From positions 1 to 8,659 of the forward strand of contig CAJMMA010000066.1 of NCBI GenBank assembly GCA_905214435.1: DNA of 8,659 nt, in the 5' to 3' direction. A program made the translations under genes and the position numbers. The first letter of the stretch is position 1. Each line of letters begins with the position of its first letter. The notes under the pieces were generated by a model, which saw only the letters and a program-made list of their open reading frames with translations, was not told where the DNA came from and searched no databases. The DNA comes from an uncultured bacterium. GTDB taxonomy: Bacteria > Actinomycetota > Coriobacteriia > Coriobacteriales > Coriobacteriaceae. Positions 6,146 through 8,659 of the stretch are shown in pieces.

Positions 6146-7144
6146 ATGAAGCAATGGGTTGGACTGGGCAAGTTTCTTGCGGGGCACATGCAGGTCATCG
6201 TTCCGATTTGCGTGACGCTCGGCGTGCTCTTTCCCCGGCAGATCGGCGTGCTCAAGCCCATCGTTCCCGCCCTGTTTGCCTTTATGACGTTCCAAGGTGC
6301 GCTCAGCAACACCTTTCACCAGGTGGCCGAGGTGTTCCGCCGTCCCCTACATTTGATTTTGGCGTTATTTGTCTCGGCCGTGCTCATCCCCATCGCGGCG
6401 TATGCCATGAGCTCACTGTTCTTTGGCTCCAACCCCAACCTTGTCTGCGGCATTGTGCTCGAATACAGCGTGCCCGTGGCCGTCACCGCTTTTATGTGGA
6501 TCAGCATGTTCGGCGGCAACGGCCCGCTCGCGCTCACCATCATCCTGACGTCCTCGGTCATCTCACCTGTGACGATTCCGCTTACGCTCAAGCTCCTGCT
6601 GGGCGCCACCGTCTCGATCGACGTGCCGAGCATGATGCAGAACATGGCCTTTATGATCGCCATCCCCGCTGTGCTCGGTATTGCCATCAATGAACTCACG
6701 CGCGGCTGGGGCCACGAGAAACTCTCTCCCGCGCTCTCGCCCGCCTGCAAGTTCATGATGATGGGCGTCATCGCGTCCAACTCCACCGCTATGAGCGAGT
6801 ACGTGCTACACATAAACGCGGTGCGCCTGGAAGTCGCCCTCTTTATTTTGGTCTTCGCCATCAGCGGCTTTGTCGTCGGTTTTCTGGTCGCACGTGCGCT
6901 GCATCTGCCATATAGCGAGACGACTACCATGTGCTTTACCTGCGGCATGCGCAACATCTCTTCGGGTGCCGTCATCGCCACGCAGTACTTTCCAGGCGAG
7001 GTCGTGTTCCCCGTCATGTGCGGCACGCTGTTTCAGCAGGTGCTGGCCTCGATTATCGGGCATCTCTTTGAGTGCCTAACCGGCGAGGAGCGCACCAAAC
7101 AGCGCAAGCGGGTCGAAGCCGGCCGCGACGCGTTGGCACGCTAG
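6146..7144 (+). CDS. Bile acid:sodium symporter (BASS/SBF) family transporter
   Basis: This 332-residue, strongly hydrophobic protein has about nine or ten predicted membrane segments (roughly 15-30, 36-52, 67-91, 98-122, 125-152, 163-182, 199-217, 228-250, 258-282 and 286-310) and a charged cytoplasmic-type tail. The family is shown by SVPVAVTAFMW (108-118) followed by GGNGPLAL (123-130), and above all by GMRNISSGAVIA (267-278) followed by YFPGEVVFPVM (281-291). These are typical of bacterial SBF-domain carriers. Such proteins usually cotransport an organic anion with sodium across the inner membrane. Substrates in the wider superfamily include bile acids, pantothenate and other organic acids; nothing here decides among them. 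The ATG at 6146 is the only start in the frame; GGGAG lies 12 bases upstream, a rather long spacing. The gene stands alone, divergent from recJ and convergent with the GalT-like gene. Confidence 0.9.
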   Translation: MKQWVGLGKFLAGHMQVIVPICVTLGVLFPRQIGVLKPIVPALFAFMTFQGALSNTFHQVAEVFRRPLHLILALFVSAVLIPIAAYAMSSLFFGSNPNLVCGIVLEYSVPVAVTAFMWISMFGGNGPLALTIILTSSVISPVTIPLTLKLLLGATVSIDVPSMMQNMAFMIAIPAVLGIAINELTRGWGHEKLSPALSPACKFMMMGVIASNSTAMSEYVLHINAVRLEVALFILVFAISGFVVGFLVARALHLPYSETTTMCFTCGMRNISSGAVIATQYFPGEVVFPVMCGTLFQQVLASIIGHLFECLTGEERTKQRKRVEAGRDALAR

Positions 7145-7169
7145 GCTGTCCGCATTACGCGGGTGCTAG
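7141..7169. terminator. Possible bidirectional stem-loop between convergent genes
   Basis: The transporter stop codon and the 30-base gap after it can fold. CCGC (7150-7153) pairs with GCGG (7159-7162) around ATTAC. Farther out, CTAG (7141-7144) pairs with CTAG (7166-7169), with one more C:G pair across a bulge. It sits where both convergent transcripts should end. There is no T-run on either strand and the stem is interrupted, so the terminator call is weak. Confidence 0.25.
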
Positions 7170-7174
7170 TCTTG

Positions 7175-7972
7175 CTATACGAGCGTTTCCAGATGCGCAC
7201 GCAGACGCTCAGCATCGATATCGAGCGTCGTCTCGGCATTGACTTGGGCCAAACGATAGCCGACAAAGTAGGGCGAAACCACCCAACGCGGCAGCGCCTT
7301 GGCAATGGTCCGACCGCCCAGGTGATAGAAGAACAAGTTGTACGACTCTGCGCGACCACCGTGGTGCTCGTTTAGGATATAGCGCAGAGCTACCTGGATC
7401 GCATCGGCAAAGAGATCCGCCTCGGCTTGGTCTCGTGCGTCATCGCTGGCGGCGATTCCCTGCGGGGCTGAAACGTTGATCTCAAAGAACCCCATGATCG
7501 GTTCGGCTGAGATATTGACCGAGATTCTCCCCTGTTGCCAGACATTGATGCCTTCGAAATTGGCGGAAGCCAGCGAAGCATAGCCGTCTTCCTGCTCCAA
7601 ACCCACAATCTGCATGTGCGGATGGACCAGACTGCCGCCCGAAAGTGGGCCCTTGTTCTTGTACATGAGAACGCTGCGATACTGTCGGGAGTCAATCATC
7701 CGCTGCCAGCAATCCAGGGCAAACCGCATAACATGATGCAGCTCGTCCGGCGCATAGGTCACCAGGTCGGCGTCGTGGTCGGACGACTCAATCAATACGG
7801 TCTGGCGAGTGGCCCGCAAGGTCTTAAACTTATTCTCGAGCCAGATGCAGCCACCGTCGCGCCGGATGATATTGGCGAGTTCCTCGGTATCGCAAAAGGG
7901 GCACGCGGTGCCGGGACGACGGTTGTCGTCGGGCTTACCGTTCGCCTGCTGAACGTCAAATACCAGCGCCAC
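7175..7972 (-). CDS. GalT/HIT-like protein of the DUF4931 type
   Basis: The 265-residue protein has the layout of galactose-1-phosphate uridylyltransferase-like members of the HIT superfamily. There is a CPFC metal-type knuckle (24-27), ENKFKTL (46-52) resembling the GalT substrate-loop region, ESSDHD (62-67), and GGSLVHPHMQIVGL (112-125). The HPH at 117-119 is the expected catalytic histidine motif, so a nucleotidyl or phosphoryl transfer reaction is likely. It lacks the length of a full GalT (about 350 residues), and I would not assign galactose metabolism. The start is GTG at 7972, with GGAGGT seven bases upstream inside the end of cutC. Only 3 bases separate the two genes, so translation is probably coupled. 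The true substrate is unknown. Confidence 0.8.
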   Translation of the reverse strand: MALVFDVQQANGKPDDNRRPGTACPFCDTEELANIIRRDGGCIWLENKFKTLRATRQTVLIESSDHDADLVTYAPDELHHVMRFALDCWQRMIDSRQYRSVLMYKNKGPLSGGSLVHPHMQIVGLEQEDGYASLASANFEGINVWQQGRISVNISAEPIMGFFEINVSAPQGIAASDDARDQAEADLFADAIQVALRYILNEHHGGRAESYNLFFYHLGGRTIAKALPRWVVSPYFVGYRLAQVNAETTLDIDAERLRAHLETLV

Positions 7973-7975
7973 GGG

Positions 7976-8653
7976 TTATACCTCCAGCGGCACGATCTTG
8001 GTGCCATGGAGTTCGGAGACGCCCAGTGCCGCCGCCACGGTATCGCGATTGGCCGTGGAAATGCCGCCACCGGGAAGAATGGTCAGGCGGTCGCCCGCAT
8101 ACTCGACAAGACGCGACAGGTGCTCCAGGTTGTCCTCGATCGGCGTTCCGGCAGCACCACCATGCGTCAGGATGCGCGTGATGCCGCAGTCGGCGAGTGT
8201 GTCAATGGCATCGAGCTGAGCCTCGAGCGAGAGCTGGTCAAAGGCCATGTGAAAGGTGATATCGATGGTCCCGCGCTTGCACTCCTCGGTCGCGCAGCCC
8301 GTAGCCATCACGAGGGCGCCGAGGGTGAGCTCGTCGAGCGCCCAGCCGCCGGCACAGGGCTTGCAGCAGCCAAAGACCAGGCCGTCAACGCCGGCGCTCA
8401 CGGCAAGACCCAAGTCCATCTCCATCATGCGCAGCTCGTCCTGGTTGTAGTGAAAGTCACCACCACGCGGGCGAATCATGCACATCACTCGCGCGTCATG
8501 CTCGTGAGCATAGCTGACCGTAGTGCTGATAACGCCGGCCGAGGGCGTGGTACCACCGACGGCAAGGTTGTCGCACAACTCGATGCGCTTAGCACCGGCA
8601 TCGATAGCCGCCGGCACACGCTCAAAGTTCTCGGCACAAAACTCGTACAGCAT
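7976..8653 (-). CDS. cutC: CutC-family protein
   Basis: The 225-residue TIM-barrel protein matches CutC throughout: RIELCDNLAVGGTTPS (23-38), MIRPRGGDFHY (59-69), HMAFD (135-139), ILTHGG (161-166, usually ILTSGG), ILPGGGI (192-198) and ELHGT (214-218). CutC was named for copper tolerance in E. coli, but its biochemical activity is still uncertain; an enzymatic role has been suggested. An oddity is the cysteine content: C96, C97 and C100 in FGCCKPC, then C120 and C124, where most members I know have a loop such as GxLTxDGxxD. The ATG at 8651-8653 gives the usual CutC N-terminus. The ribosome binding site would lie at or beyond the window edge, so a slightly earlier start cannot be excluded. 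It is the first visible gene of a two-gene unit with the GalT-like protein. Confidence 0.9.
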   Translation of the reverse strand: MLYEFCAENFERVPAAIDAGAKRIELCDNLAVGGTTPSAGVISTTVSYAHEHDARVMCMIRPRGGDFHYNQDELRMMEMDLGLAVSAGVDGLVFGCCKPCAGGWALDELTLGALVMATGCATEECKRGTIDITFHMAFDQLSLEAQLDAIDTLADCGITRILTHGGAAGTPIEDNLEHLSRLVEYAGDRLTILPGGGISTANRDTVAAALGVSELHGTKIVPLEV

Positions 8654-8659
8654 AGATAG

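Noticed and set aside
7535..8659. 374-codon plus-strand open frame opposite cutC and the GalT-like gene
   Set aside because: It spans two real minus-strand genes and their junction, which is not how a real gene would be placed, and it has no known motif.

Overview
The window looks like chromosome of a high-GC member of the Coriobacteriia (Actinomycetota), most likely Collinsella or a close relative. The basis is strong G/C bias at third codon positions, the recJ-relA-MBL hydrolase order, and the style of the proteins. This is a judgement from recognition, not from a database search. It contains five complete protein genes, one partial gene, and one small candidate leader ORF. I see no rRNA, tRNA, CRISPR array, insertion sequence or phage remnant.

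Region 1 (about 1-5985, minus strand) is a probable operon read right to left. A consensus-like -10 box at 5979-5984 precedes a 21-codon candidate leader ORF. Next comes a very long recJ (start chosen at 5870), then relA/spoT (bifunctional (p)ppGpp enzyme), then the first 40 codons of a metallo-beta-lactamase-fold hydrolase that leaves the window. recJ and relA are 15 bases apart. A strong 12-bp hairpin sits between relA and the hydrolase gene.

The most unusual object is the RecJ protein. A complete DHH/DHHA1/OB single-strand exonuclease is followed, in one polypeptide, by a complete RecQ-like superfamily 2 helicase and a C-terminal tail. This joins in one chain a nuclease and a helicase that normally cooperate as separate proteins in RecF-pathway end processing. 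Its start site also looks structured: the Shine-Dalgarno sequence lies inside a hairpin, and the leader ORF is translated across that hairpin and ends 14 bases inside recJ.

Region 2 (6146-7144, plus strand) is a single membrane transporter gene of the bile acid:sodium symporter (BASS/SBF) superfamily, divergent from recJ. The 223-base gap between them holds the recJ promoter and several short inverted repeats.

Region 3 (7175-8653, minus strand) is a tightly coupled pair converging on the transporter gene. A CutC-family protein with an uncommon cluster of cysteines is followed after 3 bases by a GalT/HIT-like protein (DUF4931 type). The second gene's ribosome binding site lies inside the last codons of the first.

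Apart from the fused RecJ and its leader, the content is ordinary housekeeping chromosome. I do not see a defence island or mobile accessory system here.
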